Assembly (NCBI GenBank): GCA_949318235.1
Contig: OX439132.1
Span: 9,550,338-9,614,337 of the forward strand
From: Ecdyonurus torrentis
Taxonomy: Eukaryota > Arthropoda > Insecta > Ephemeroptera > Heptageniidae
Length of the DNA stretch: 64,000 nt
Direction: 5' to 3'
Positions 38,365-51,208 of the stretch are shown here, piece after piece (positions within the stretch are counted from its first letter, which is position 1; every line of letters begins with the position of its first letter). Both the position numbers and the translations under genes were made by a program. The notes below the pieces were generated by a model. It was given only the letters and a program-made list of their open reading frames with translations. It was not told the origin of the DNA and searched no databases.

Positions 38365-38388
38365 TCTCTCTCTCTCTCTCTCTCTCTC
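38365..38388. repeat. (CT)n microsatellite
   Basis: A pure CT tract of about 24 bp. Confidence 0.95.
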
Positions 38389-38712
38389 AGGGTGATCAAC
38401 TCTGATAACAAGTAACAATAAGTGCATTCATTATCTATATTTAAATAATCTTACTGGTTGAAAAATGTTAAACAATAAACTAAAAAAAAAAAAAAAAAAA
38501 AAAAAAACTCTTCCCATAAATTTTTATATTTCAATGTAAAAATAATAATAATAATATAACGTTAATTTCTTTTTCTTTGCGACTCGACAATTACAATGCA
38601 TGATGACAGACTTATTCATACTCTGTGCAAAACAAGTCTATTGTCTAAGGTGGTGTCATGCGCAAAATTTACAGGTGCGATTATCTTGTCTGAGATCAAG
38701 TCTACACGCGAG

Positions 38713-38720
38713 TGACGTCA
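38713..38720. promoter_or_regulatory. CRE-type palindrome TGACGTCA
   Basis: A full CREB/ATF palindrome in a locally G+C-richer patch (about 38645-38755). No promoter is recognised. Confidence 0.35.
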
Positions 38721-38896
38721 TATTACCAGTTGTTGACATCTTTTGGTGATCTCAAATATGTAAAAGATGTTGAATATTATATTGGAACCATACATAATTA
38801 TTGTTTTTGAATCTCAAATTATTTCCTCTTTTGTATCACCACAAATATACAGTCTTCATAATATATTACTCTTTTTTTCCTTCTTCTGTTCCTTAT

Positions 38897-38916
38897 CCCC
38901 CCCCCCCCCCCCCCCC
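38897..38916 (+). repeat. poly-C tract (20)
   Basis: A pure C run, rare in such A+T-rich DNA. The opposite strand can form a G-quadruplex. Confidence 0.95.
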
Positions 38917-40729
38917 AATCCTAAAAAGTCATAATATTATGTGAAATTATGTGTAATTTTAGACATCCATTCCGTATACTAAAGGTATATTTAATTTAAA
39001 AATACTTCATTTTGACGTAAGGAAGAATAAAACCACAACTCTAACTCCTAAATTTATGCAACCAGCACGACCAACATTATATAGTAATGAGCAACGTATC
39101 ACTCAACTTTATAATAATTTATTTATATTAGTCAATGGCAAAGGGTTTGTGGCAAAGTGCATGTAAATATAAGCAAACTATATACAGAGTGAATAGAAGG
39201 GACAGCTTTCATAAAAGTAAATATTTATTTATAATTTTGATGTATAAAGAGGTCATGCGTATATATACAATACAGAGTATAGAGGAGAGGATAAATTAAT
39301 TATTTTTACAATGTTTACCGTCCTCTCTAAAGTCCTTGTTACATGTATGTACGTTTATAGTGTAATTACAATTACACTGCAAGTATAAAACTAATTGTTT
39401 ATGTATACACACACATATCATAAGATTTATAATTATAACTCATAATTTTGAAGGATATATTCGTTTAAAGGTAAAAAAAAATATAAAATGAAATTTTTTT
39501 TCAAAGTTTATTAAAACTTCTTTATATTAACGTCTCTATTAAAGTCCTCTTTATTGTACATTATTTTAGAATAACAATATATATATATACTTTTTTTTTT
39601 CTGTGTCGGCACGTATACATTAAATAAAGAAGTACATGCGCACTCTCATTATCTGTACTGGTATATAGTTTGCAATTTCTATATTCGTTAAGTACGGCAC
39701 GTGTATGTGTGTTATATTTTTGCACTTGTTGTTAAACTCTCGCAAACTGGTGATTATATGAGGAGGCTAAAGTTTATACACGCACCACGCACTTTATGTT
39801 ATTATCTCGACTTAAATTCCCCCCGCTTTGTTTTTTAAAAACTATGTACACAGAGTACAAATAAACTTTCTCTCTATTTTTTTTTAAGTTCCATTATCGT
39901 CTTACCACCATATGTCTGTGTTTTTAATTTACATTTTTTAAGGTCACAAAAACAATTGCATAAAAATTAGCACCGTGGATTTTGTTATAATATAATATAT
40001 ACACTTTTGTATGTTGTTCATCATAAAAATTTAACTTCTTTTTATTTTAAATTATAACTTAAATATTAATATGTAACAACAGAATCCTTTTATCAAATAT
40101 CCCCTTTTATAATATAGCCGTTCTGTATGTATAGAAAAGGGTATAACATGAAAATGCTCTAAAGGGCAACCTATTAAGTGACATGCAAAGTAATTTATTT
40201 TTGTCAAGATGTACTTTAACCTTTATAGTGGGTAAGTTCTCTTAAAACAACACTTTTTATTATATTTGTAAAAATTATATATATATTTTTTTTTATCAAA
40301 CTTATTTACAAATTCATTTTACAAGTACAACAAGTAAATAATGTAATGTGACCTTAAAAATAAAATTATAAACTTGTTTGTTTTCCTTATATATGATGTA
40401 TATTATATAGACACAACTAAAAAATAACAATTCAAAAACGTCAGTTCAATCTTTCTTCATTTGTGTTCAAAACGTAATTAATATCGCAATTACAATATAT
40501 TATAATTAATATGTTGAATGATAAAAATAATGATTTACGTGCATGGTAATGATATACCTCTTCATATTTATAAAGTAACATAACTTTTTAGTGTGCGATA
40601 TTTCGCGTGACCATAATGATAATAAAGACAATTTTCAAGTCAAAAAGAGTTTGTGCTCTTATTCCATTACGTATGTGTAATTGGTAAGTTGAGTAAGTTC
40701 ATATGCTTAAAATTGTCATGGGAAATTCT

Positions 40730-40749
40730 GGGGGGGGGGGGGGGGGGGG
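40730..40749 (+). repeat. poly-G tract (20)
   Basis: A pure G run followed by AGGAGG. About 25 bp further on is a small hairpin, GTCCG(N)10CGGAC, near 40772-40791. G-quadruplex formation on the plus strand is plausible. Confidence 0.95.
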
Positions 40750-40889
40750 AGGAGGAAAAAGTTCTTTGCTGTCCGACCCCCTGGGCGGACGTCCAAAAAG
40801 TCGTATTAAAGGCTTAGTTCTTATAAAATATTCCATATATTATTCACATGAGGGAGATTATTATATAAACTATATATAACACAGGGTTG

Positions 40890-40920
<31 letters not shown>

Positions 40921-41740
40921 CTTTGTTTCTCCCTTTTGTTTAGAAAATTTTCTATACCCATGCCAGAGTTACAAAATACAATTTTTCGTGACGTTTTCAT
41001 TTTTTTTTTTTTTTTTTATATTATAATTATAATTATTTTTTGTAAATGGTAAGTTTCCTAAAGTACACGAAATGTAATAAAATGATTACTTTAAATATAC
41101 ACGTGCAGCTTTTTTTTTTTTTTTCTGTTTATAATTATTTTTTTTTTTGTAAATAACTTTGCGTGGGTATAAGTAATTTTTGTTTTAATCATATTTAATT
41201 AATAATTGTGTATATAGTAATTTTGTTGTGTGACTTTTAGTTAAATTATTTTATGTATGAGTAAAAAGTAAACTCATTTTATAAAATTAGCAGTCATTAA
41301 GAAATATGTTTAGTATAATATTTTGTTCATTTATATTAAAACAATTCTCTCTCTCTCTCTCGTTGTTATGTATACGTATACTGTACTTTTCAACTAAATT
41401 TGCTTTTAAAATAATCCTCAAAAAACTGTAAATTTGTATTTTGTATATATATCAAGTAAATTGCACGCGTCAGAAACCTTTTAAATATATAATACTTACT
41501 TAACATTATACTTTATTTTACCTCAATTTACGTAATGGAATTGATCGTTTTTTTTAAAAAAAAGAGTGAGTCACACTCATTTCAAAGCTTACGTGCATGA
41601 CGCAATATTGTGCATGGAGTATAGCAATAGCACTGCGAAACAAACCCAGCAGCTATACAGCATGCACTTGATATTATTGATCTGTACTGCAAACTATACT
41701 TAAGTGTCATGCATGGCAAAAGAGAGAATTTCGCACACAA

Positions 41741-41741
<1 letters not shown>

Positions 41742-41775
<34 letters not shown>
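41742..41775. repeat. (GA)n microsatellite
   Basis: A GA tract of about 34 bp. Confidence 0.95.
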
Positions 41776-41777
<2 letters not shown>

Positions 41778-41875
41778 GTTAGGCGGTCAAGGACATATAA
41801 CTCAATATAAACTGCATGCTAAATAAAATAAAGTGCAAGTAAAGTTATGATATCACATTACATTGTTTTTCTCCC

Positions 41876-41990
41876 ACTGGTGCACTTCATAAAGTTCTCT
41901 TTGTTATGAGAACCACGCGAGCTCCACCCTGGAGAATCGTTTGCCCTTGTCGCGTGCATCAAGGTGAAGGTGGCCTATACACTCTTGTTT
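41876..41990. other. G+C-elevated patch
   Basis: About 115 bp of normal complexity containing CCACGCGAGCTCC and GTCGCGTGCATC. A minus-strand frame through it (about 41904-42000) encodes a balanced peptide, HLHLDARDKGKRFSRVELAW, ending in TGA or TAA near 41904. No splice acceptor with a pyrimidine tract is evident upstream, so an exon call is not supported. Confidence 0.2.
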
Positions 41991-42027
41991 ATATATTATG
42001 CAGCTCATCATCGCAAACACAGTTTGC

Positions 42028-42029
<2 letters not shown>

Positions 42030-42075
<46 letters not shown>
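42030..42075 (+). repeat. poly-T tract (about 46)
   Basis: A pure T run. Confidence 0.9.
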
Positions 42076-42077
<2 letters not shown>

Positions 42078-42732
42078 ATTATCTTTCAGAGAGATAGCGA
42101 CAAATATGATCACATTTCAGCTTATACTATATTATGCTGCAGTATGTCGTCTTATAGGTTTGAATTTCATGTCTTTGTTTTTATAAGATAAGAAATTATC
42201 ATTCTCTTCTTTATTATAAAGTTGTATCATCATATTCATTTTATACTTTCTTTAAAATATCCTGTTTAAATAGATCGTTTACACAACACTACGATTGAAA
42301 TTTCACCAAAAGAAAAAAAAATCTTCATACTAAAAATTTGAATAAAAATTAAAAATATATATATGATAATAATTAAGAATGTGCATTATTAAAAGTGGGG
42401 GGAAAAACTGCTTAAAAGTAATTTTAATAAAAAAGGTTGAAAATAAGCTCTTTTTTTACCCTAAATAAGGATTTGTTTATTTTCGTTTGATTTTGCCTTT
42501 CAAATATAGGATAATAATATATTTCATAAATTTCAGATATATAATTTTTTTTTAATTGTTTAGAGTAGCTTTAAAGCCATAGACCACATAAAAGAACATG
42601 TGCTTTTTAATGAATAAACACGAAATGGGATCTTCAAAACTCTTGACAATTTTTACCTAAATGTTAATGTAGTCCCACGAGAGAGCGTGAAAAAACTGTA
42701 AAGTATGCAATTTGCGTGAAAATTCATGTTTA

Positions 42733-42740
42733 TGACGTCA
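42733..42740. promoter_or_regulatory. CRE-type palindrome TGACGTCA
   Basis: A full CREB/ATF palindrome; no promoter is recognised next to it. Confidence 0.3.
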
Positions 42741-44642
42741 GAAATATGCTAAAGTTAGAATGAAAATGTTGTGCGGGTTGCATAAATCTAATTTTCTGAT
42801 CACTGCTACGGGGCGACTGTTGGGTTTTGAGACAAACTATGTTTTTATGTAAATCCCATCAAGTGTTTTGTGATATACATGCTTATGTTTTTCTCTGGTC
42901 TATTGCTTTAAAGGCTATACTTACTTGTTAGTTCACCCTGCAACAAATAGAAATTATATGTTTACATACGTATATGTACATATTTCTACGTCATGCAAGA
43001 GCATTGCACAACATATAATGTGCATTTGAATCCAATGTTTTTATACATGAAATTATGTTGAAATATTGTAAACTTAACAAAAATGCAAAGAAAATTGATT
43101 CAATGTAGATGACAGTATATATAGCAGATTTAAGAAAGTTACAATAAAATGTAAAAAAATGTTTTTTAATTTTTTTTCCCGAAAAATATAAAGCCCAATA
43201 GAAGTTATCGGTAATGATTTTTATTATTATTTTTTTTTTTTTAGTCATTGCATATAATTCATAAAAAAGGTAAAAGTACGTCTATGTATTATATTTAATC
43301 CCTCATGTAAATGAATTTTTGGCCTCATCATATTTTATGCATTATATAAAAGAAAGAGAAAAAAAAATCAGTGTTATGGCTAAAGGAGGAAATTAGAAAA
43401 CCCTATAATCATAAGCTTTTTCTTCGCGTCTCAGCGATATACAACCTGCATTTTAAGAATTCCAGAACACAAGAAAATTATTGTATTATTGGCTCTCTTT
43501 TATTTTTTTTATTTTTTTCTAAAGTCATAGAATCCTTAGAAATTATCTGATTGTCATAGGAAATGTGGCGGAGTTTAAGGTCTTTGGTTTAAAAATAATA
43601 TACTTATGTTTTACATGCTTATAGCTGAAATACTATTAAGGCTCAACATATATTATTGATTCACCATACCTCATATTTTGAATATATAATAGGATCAAGT
43701 TGTAGTTGCATTGATATATGATGTATTAAGAAAAAAAAGTCTTTGTTGGCTTAAAACAACTTTTTAACACAAAATTCTTTGTGTCATTCTTATTTTATTT
43801 TACTCTATTTTCTTTCTTGCGTGTTTTTTAACAAAAGACAAAAGAGTAATATTTTATTGTTATAAGTTATAAACTTTATTGGACGTGCCCTAAAATGTAA
43901 TATAATTAATTTAACATAGCTCAATGTCTAAGCAAAATTTAAATATATAATTATATTAATGTTTATCCACACCTAACTATTTTATATACGCCACTCTTGA
44001 CAAACTTGAGTTGCGTCGGAAAAAAGATCATAAAGAAAGAAGAAAACGAAAGAAAAAAAAAATACGATCGTCGTTTTTATATTGAACTTGGCTCGCAGAA
44101 GAATTTGAGAATCTGCCAAATAAACACAAGAAAATCAAACGTTTAGCCATTTTTTTCTTCTACGTTTTTTTCTTTTTTCCTGTATGCAGTTATTTTTAGT
44201 ATATAAAATACGGAGAAAGCGATACAAAAGGAAATGCGGCAAGGGGTGAGTTTCTCCTCAATAAATATAATGTAAAAAAAAAAAAAAAAAAAAAAAAAAT
44301 GAAATAAATCTTTTTTTTTTAAATAATTATTAACAGTAATTCTTACTATTCTAAAACTTCTATAAAATTCTATTTAATATGACGAAATTTGTATTATGAT
44401 AAATTTTTATGACTAAATTATTCCTATGGTATAATGTTTATATCTATATTATAAAATAATAGGAGTTAAAGAGTAATCTAATCTAAAAGGCAAATCCTTT
44501 ATATTAACCGTACCATAAAATATAATTATCACAAGCCTTTATTTTACGATATAGCATACTTATTATGCATAATATACATTGTCATCATGGTAATGAGAAC
44601 CACGAGAGAGACACTATAAAAATATTCAAGGGGACTCTATAA

Positions 44643-44668
44643 GGGCGGTACCCATAGTATATAAAAGG
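44643..44668 (+). promoter_or_regulatory. Possible core promoter (GC box + TATA box)
   Basis: GGGCGG at 44643-44648 lies 11 bp upstream of TATAAAAGG at 44660-44668, a compact Sp1-like site plus TATA arrangement on the plus strand. No transcript or open frame is visible downstream, so this is only a motif match. Confidence 0.15.
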
Positions 44669-45252
44669 GAAGTGGTCTCATAAAAAATTATACCCTAACT
44701 TTTATTATACTTAATATTTTTATGTACATATTATAATAATAATAATATTTTCTTTATTGTGCTGGTAGTAATTTTATTTTTAATTTTGTATATGTAAATG
44801 ACAAAGAAGGGGAAATTAAAATATGAAAAGTATAACATTGTGTACTTTAAGTTGACGGCTCATGCGATGAGTAACTAACTTTTTGAGATTATTTATAAAT
44901 ATAATAATAAAAATAATAACAATATACTTTATTACTATACTGCTTTGCATAGTTTGTTGAAGTCAACATACATTATTATGGTTTATTGTCGTTCTATTTA
45001 TATTCCTGAACTTTATTATTACATAAATAGGTACTATGTACATTTTACGTTATATGTGATAATTTACGCTGTACAGAGATTTCTTATTATTATATTATTC
45101 CAAAGTTTTACATTATATTAAATTTTTGTTATTAAAGTTTTTGGCAGTTTGTGTCAAAATTAAAAACTTCTGTTCATTTTTTTTTAATCTATCTCTGCGT
45201 GGACTAAATAACATGCAAGAAAGGTAAGATTTAGAAATAAAATACATTCGTG

Positions 45253-45253
<1 letters not shown>

Positions 45254-45296
<43 letters not shown>
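45254..45296 (+). repeat. poly-T tract (about 43)
   Basis: A pure T run. Confidence 0.9.
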
Positions 45297-45299
<3 letters not shown>

Positions 45300-47305
45300 G
45301 GCGTGAATGGAGATTTTATGCTGCTATATATAACTTTATTTGCTTTTATACTGTAAATGTGTTACACCAATCCCATCAGCAAATATTTGCAAGAGTAGAT
45401 AAAAGAAATAAAAAATACTTCGCATTTTAAATTGAATCCATATAAAAACAACTCTTGTGCGCAGAACATTTTTGCATACATCGTTTTATTATTATTATTT
45501 TTATATTTATAAATCAATAATATATACATAAAACATATAACTTTGTCAACAGAGCTTAATTTTAACAAATCACCTGACAATGAATGTAAAAAAATATTTA
45601 TTTACATCACATTAATAAGAACAACGTAATCTCTTTTTGTTTACTGAAAAATATTTTGAAATGTTATGCTCACCACATCATATATAATAAATGAATAACG
45701 AAATTTAAATTTTGGATTTATTTTTGGATATATACATAATAGAGAGCAATAGACATCACTGCACACACGTGGTGCACATGGTGTGATTAATATTGTCGTA
45801 TTTAGAGATCACACCACTTTTACTTTTCAAGAGAAGAGAAGCATCAGACACGCATCAAGGGAAAAATTAATCGGATGTTTTTAAGTGGCGTCATTGATCA
45901 AAACTCAAAACAGTAGCTTAACTTTGATGCACTTAGGATTTTGAAAGATTATAATATACTATATGCATATAAAAGTTATTAATAATCATAAATAAAGAAG
46001 ATAAGACAAAAGACAAATAACATTTAACAGGTTCTTTTAATTTTATATTCTCTATAATAATATTATGTATTTTTACATTATTATTTTTTGAAGAATTTGA
46101 AATTAAATTAAATTCTAAATTATTTATTTTTGCATACGTATAAACGTATATTTTATATATTCAAAGATCAGAAAAAGTTATATATAAATGTTATTTTAAT
46201 TGTAGCATTCTTCCCTTAGATTTTACTTCAACGGGAAATGAAATCACATTTTAAATTATGATTTATTATTATTATTATTATTTTAATATTTAAAAGACAA
46301 AAGTCATTCTGATGATTGTATTTCCGTTTTCTTTTCTTTGACCCAGTAAAAAAGGGATGTTACAATGTGGAAAATAAAATAAATTTCATTTTGTATGAAA
46401 GTATACAGAAATTTCAAATCCATGGTATCATGCACATTATGATATAAGTCAATTACAAAGGTGGGTTATTTTAAACAATGTCTTCGTAAAAAAATAAACG
46501 TTTGGTATTGCACAATATGACTCGTATTTAATACAGATTCATTAAAACTATGTCTATAACAGAAAAATTTGTTATATTAATTATAATTTTAAATTATCTT
46601 ATCTTTCTGTTGAAATACAACGGATCTTACAGAATTATTTTTATTTTATTAATACACGAGAGTGTAAAGTTTGGTTTTTCGTTTTCCTTTGGACTTATCC
46701 CTGTAAAGTAAGCAACACATTGTACTCAAATAATGTCTCTCGCGTCTCTCATGGATTTTCATTTTTACATTGTCTTAACTTTTGTATCTAATCTCAGTTC
46801 AATATTTGTGAAGAAAGATAAGAGCTATATATATTATATATATAATATATACAACAAATAAATATATTTAATTATTTGTTTGACTTTTATTTCTGAACAT
46901 TCTCCAACTGCGTGAACACCCATAACTTGTTAATCACACTAAAATGTTTGTTTATTTCACACTTTTGGTACCAGACTCGTCAATTGGTCATCGAGAGAAA
47001 AAAAAAGAAGTTTTTTATTATATACTTTGTTGACTACTGTATGTTTGTTAAAGAAAAATTAAATAGAAAAAAAGAGGATTTTCTCTTATATTTTTTTCAT
47101 CTTTAAATTGTTCCTGTTGTTTGCTGTTGAAAAAAAAAGAAAAAAAAAGTCATATGTGTATGTTAAAAAAATATATAGTGATATGTGAAAGAGTTTTAAA
47201 ACTCAAATAAATTTTATGAAATTATTTAACTTGACTCAAATTCTTGTGCTATAGTAGATATAAAAAAATAAAATAAATTACTGTGAAAAAGTACTTCGCA
47301 TTATG

Positions 47306-47310
<5 letters not shown>

Positions 47311-47350
<40 letters not shown>
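47311..47350. repeat. (AT)n microsatellite
   Basis: A pure TA tract of about 40 bp. Confidence 0.95.
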
Positions 47351-47355
<5 letters not shown>

Positions 47356-48091
47356 AAAACCGTTTTTAATTTATTTTCTAACAAGTTAAAAAATAGGGAC
47401 GATATATTCTGTTCCAGCTTTAAAATTATGATATTTTTTGCTGAAATATTTAATTTGGAGGCAATAAATTTGCCACAGAAACTACTTTAGAGAAAAATAA
47501 AATTATTCCTATACATAAATACTTTCTATATCATATATCTCTGTATAACTAATTGTCTCCTCTCCAGCCAACGCAGACTTTTGTTTTACCCCCCAAAAAA
47601 ATATACGTAATGCCGTCTGAATATTAATTAAAGCCAATTAACAGCATAGGCTAAAATTAGCCTATGTATTATCCTTTTATGTCAATTAGAGAGAGAGAGA
47701 GAGAGAAAGAGAGAGAAAAAACCAATTTCGTTGTACATTATATAAAAATATTGATTTAACCTATCGTATTTTACATACTTGTTTTATTATGACCAGTAAT
47801 TATTATTAATACAAAGATATGAAATTATCTTTTAATCATCATATTTATAATTATATCTATTAAAGTCTTGTCTAGACTTTATAATTTAGTCTTAAATGAA
47901 TTTAATTTTGAATATTAATAAACCAAACATATTCAATATAATTGAAACTTACGTCATCACACATATATATACTCATAATATGATGATTGAAGTTTTGATA
48001 TATCTACATTTTTTATATATAGTTATAATTTTAGTTTATTTAGAACATGCGGTATTACAAACTTGATTTGTTTGCTAAGTTATTATCTTTA

Positions 48092-48193
48092 ATATTATTT
48101 TATATAGGAATCAATATGTGGTTATTATAAGCAGGAATAAAATTATATTATTTTATATAGGAATATGTGGTTATTATAAGCAGGAATAAAATT
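48092..48193 (+). repeat. Tandem duplication, 53 + 49 bp
   Basis: Copy 1 (48092-48144) and copy 2 (48145-48193) both begin ATATTATTTTATATAGGAAT and end GCAGGAATAAAATT. They are identical except that copy 2 lacks four bases (CAAT) after GGAAT. This is a recent head-to-tail duplication with one small deletion. Confidence 0.95.
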
Positions 48194-48516
48194 AACCGGT
48201 CGTTAAATGAGTTGACCTTTTTTTATTATTATATTATTGAACAAATTTGTGTTTCTGCAATCAAATTGCCTAAGGAGTAAAATGTACTTGATTCTATTAT
48301 CTTGTATGCAAAATTATGATTATAATTACTTCTGACTAGTGCATTTTATCATTGAATATGTATTATATGTGTTGTTTATGATGTGATGTAATAGAACGAA
48401 AGTTGGATTTCATTATTTTAATAAAGGAAATTTATTACTATATCATGCATCACTGGTTGATAAATTCATAAGTCATAATATGTTTATGGCATTTTTCTGT
48501 TTCAACTCTTCTATAT

Positions 48517-48519
<3 letters not shown>

Positions 48520-48565
<46 letters not shown>
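48520..48565. repeat. (CT)n microsatellite
   Basis: A pure CT tract of about 45 bp. Confidence 0.95.
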
Positions 48566-48569
<4 letters not shown>

Positions 48570-49156
48570 CGATCTCTTATATTTAACGTAATAATAATAT
48601 AATAATTTACTTTGTTTTTTGGAGTGGGCAAAATTGGATATACGATACAAAGTCTCTTTCTTCAACCCACATGTTTTTAAATTATTAAAATTGAACACTT
48701 TGCATTACTCAACGATCATGTAATTGAATAAACAATAAATAAATGCAAATATAAAAAATAAAAATAATTCTGATGTAATTGTTTGGTATAACATGTTTCT
48801 CTTATTAATAAATTTTCTTATGTTTATATAAAAAAAAAATTATATATAGTTACATTTATTTTTTCTTATCATGAAAATAATGTTAATAATTTTGCAGCGC
48901 AATATAACATCTGTTTGTATAAATAATAATAATAATATAAAGAGTATTATATATGCATACAGGAAAAAAAATACTTCCAGACATATCCAATTAAGACATT
49001 ATATTTGTAAACATATACATCGAGTCACAACAGTGACTAAAAAAAATAGCAACAAAACAAATGTGCTAAATTTATTTTTTCTATATGGGGTTATTGACCT
49101 TAGTTTATTATCATTATAGCTAATTTGAAATAAAACAATGATGTCGATATCAAAGA

Positions 49157-49158
<2 letters not shown>

Positions 49159-49217
<59 letters not shown>
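49159..49217. repeat. (AT)n microsatellite
   Basis: A pure AT tract of about 59 bp. Confidence 0.95.
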
Positions 49218-49221
<4 letters not shown>

Positions 49222-49783
49222 GTCAGTTTCATATAATATTGACCTTGATTATAGTAGTTTATATATGTATATATATATTATAATAAAAGTCTATTTCAAT
49301 CAAACAAAAGTTATTATATATATATTCTGTAAGGAGGCTTGATTGTCCAACCAATAGTGACCCGGGAAATTTAATTTGGTGCTCATGTACTTGGCTATAT
49401 CAGAGACAATAGAGACGTTTACTATATATAAGTAAAAAAAAAAATGCATTCTTTTATTTCTTGTGTATTAAAGTATATACGTTTATTTATCTTTGTTTTT
49501 ACCATGTCAATTTTCAATTGATTTGTGTAAGTTGTTAATGGTGGTGTTAATGGTCCATCACATAAATAGTATAATAATAATAATGTATAAGTATAAGTAC
49601 CATATATACGCATTGCTATATCACTCTACATATTATACGTATTGTAAACAAACAATTTAATGACATACATAAATATTGCATCGTGCACGCTAAAAACATT
49701 ACTTTAATTATTAATATTTCTGTTTTTATCATCATTTATAGTTGTTGTTTTTTAATAACAAAAATTAATTTACTTATTTGGAC

Positions 49784-49886
<103 letters not shown>

Positions 49887-50600
49887 GATTGAAATTAAAG
49901 ACTTTATCATATCACAGAAAAATAAGATTTTATTATAGGAGGAGGTGGGGAACTCATTAATCCAACCACGAGGTAAAAAATGAAAAAGCAATTAACTTAA
50001 TATTTTTATTTTTAATTATTTTGAGTTATAATTTTGTTTGGCGGGGTAGATTTATAAAAGAGTAGAAGGTTAATTTTGAAAAAGAAAAAGAAAAAATCTG
50101 GGGTGTTGTCGTCCTCCCATGACATTTTCCATACTCCACCCTCACTGTTTTTATTTTTAATTATATGTTTCTTCTTGTTTTTAATGAATTCTAAATTAAC
50201 TTCCATTATTAAATTTTTAATTATTTTTTAATATTAATGCCATATATTTAATTAAGTATCCAAAAAATATGTGTATACCAAATTTTGGTTTTAAAATGAA
50301 AATATTGCTTACGGTCTCTTTTTCCAAAGGAAATCTTATAATGATAAATCTTTGCATTTTGAATTTTTATGCATGTGTAAAAAGGATTTTGGCAGCTTAT
50401 GAATGGCTCAGAAAAAAAAATAATTAAAAATCAATAAAATTAGACCTGTAAGAAAAAAAAAAAAAAAAAAAAAAAACTGTGTCGGTTGGCAAGCATATAA
50501 AAGAATTTGTTTCATTTGCGTTTAAGAATTTTTCTTTGAAAGTTAGATTACTCTGTTAAATGTCTCTGTCTCTTATTCTCGCGTTTGGCACATTGAAAGT

Positions 50601-50713
50601 CACGTGTACTGACCGAATACTTATATTACTGTTTTGGCTCAATGCGTTTTTAGCTGTGGCTACTTGGCAACATTAACTTAATGCATATATCAAGCCATGA
50701 GCTTGTATAAAAG
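50601..50713 (+). promoter_or_regulatory. Possible promoter patch (E-box + TATA)
   Basis: A perfect CACGTG E-box at 50601-50606 lies about 100 bp upstream of TATAAAAG at 50706-50713. The surrounding 50580-50830 is G+C-richer and of normal complexity, and continues into CAGGTGAAA (donor-like, about 50779) and TTGGCGCCATA. The arrangement resembles a small promoter and first exon, but no open frame or downstream exon supports it. Confidence 0.2.
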
Positions 50714-51019
50714 AGAAGATCATTATTGTTTGTAACAGAGCCAAAAGAAAAAAAAAAAAGAATTAGTGTGGACCACTACAGGTGAAACAAAACAAACTTG
50801 GCGCCATACTGCATGATCTTAACAAAATATATGAATGTTATATTCTTTAGGCAGTATTTTGTTATTATTAATATATAATACAAAAACTTAATGGTAATAT
50901 ATTATTGCATGATATATCATTATTTGATTATATATGAAAGTGTATAATAAATTATATATTGTATTATGATGTAAGAAAGTTTGTAGTTTTTGTATATATG
51001 GAGGCTATGGAGCAATGAC

Positions 51020-51041
51020 CTCTCTCTCTCTCTCTCTCTCT
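51020..51041. repeat. (CT)n microsatellite
   Basis: A short pure CT tract. Confidence 0.95.
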
Positions 51042-51132
51042 TAATTAAATAATCATATTATTTAACGTTGATTTTTATTTAATATAGCTGCTTTTTACGA
51101 CACTAATGGAAAACAGATTTTTTTGTAAATGT

Positions 51133-51135
<3 letters not shown>

Positions 51136-51205
<70 letters not shown>
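51136..51205. repeat. (CT)n microsatellite
   Basis: A pure CT tract of about 70 bp. Confidence 0.95.

Positions 51206-51208
<3 letters not shown>

Larger units (their letters stand above)
37936..48091. other. A+T-rich non-coding stretch
   Basis: No convincing gene is seen. The stretch contains two CRE palindromes, G20 and C20 runs, a G+C-elevated patch (41876-41990), a TATA-like site at 44660 and many simple repeats. Confidence 0.65.

Noticed and set aside
41904..42113. Minus-strand coding exon ending near 41904
   Set aside because: About 30 residues look balanced, but the upstream part is a poly-Lys run from the A/T tract, and no acceptor with a pyrimidine tract is present in the right place.
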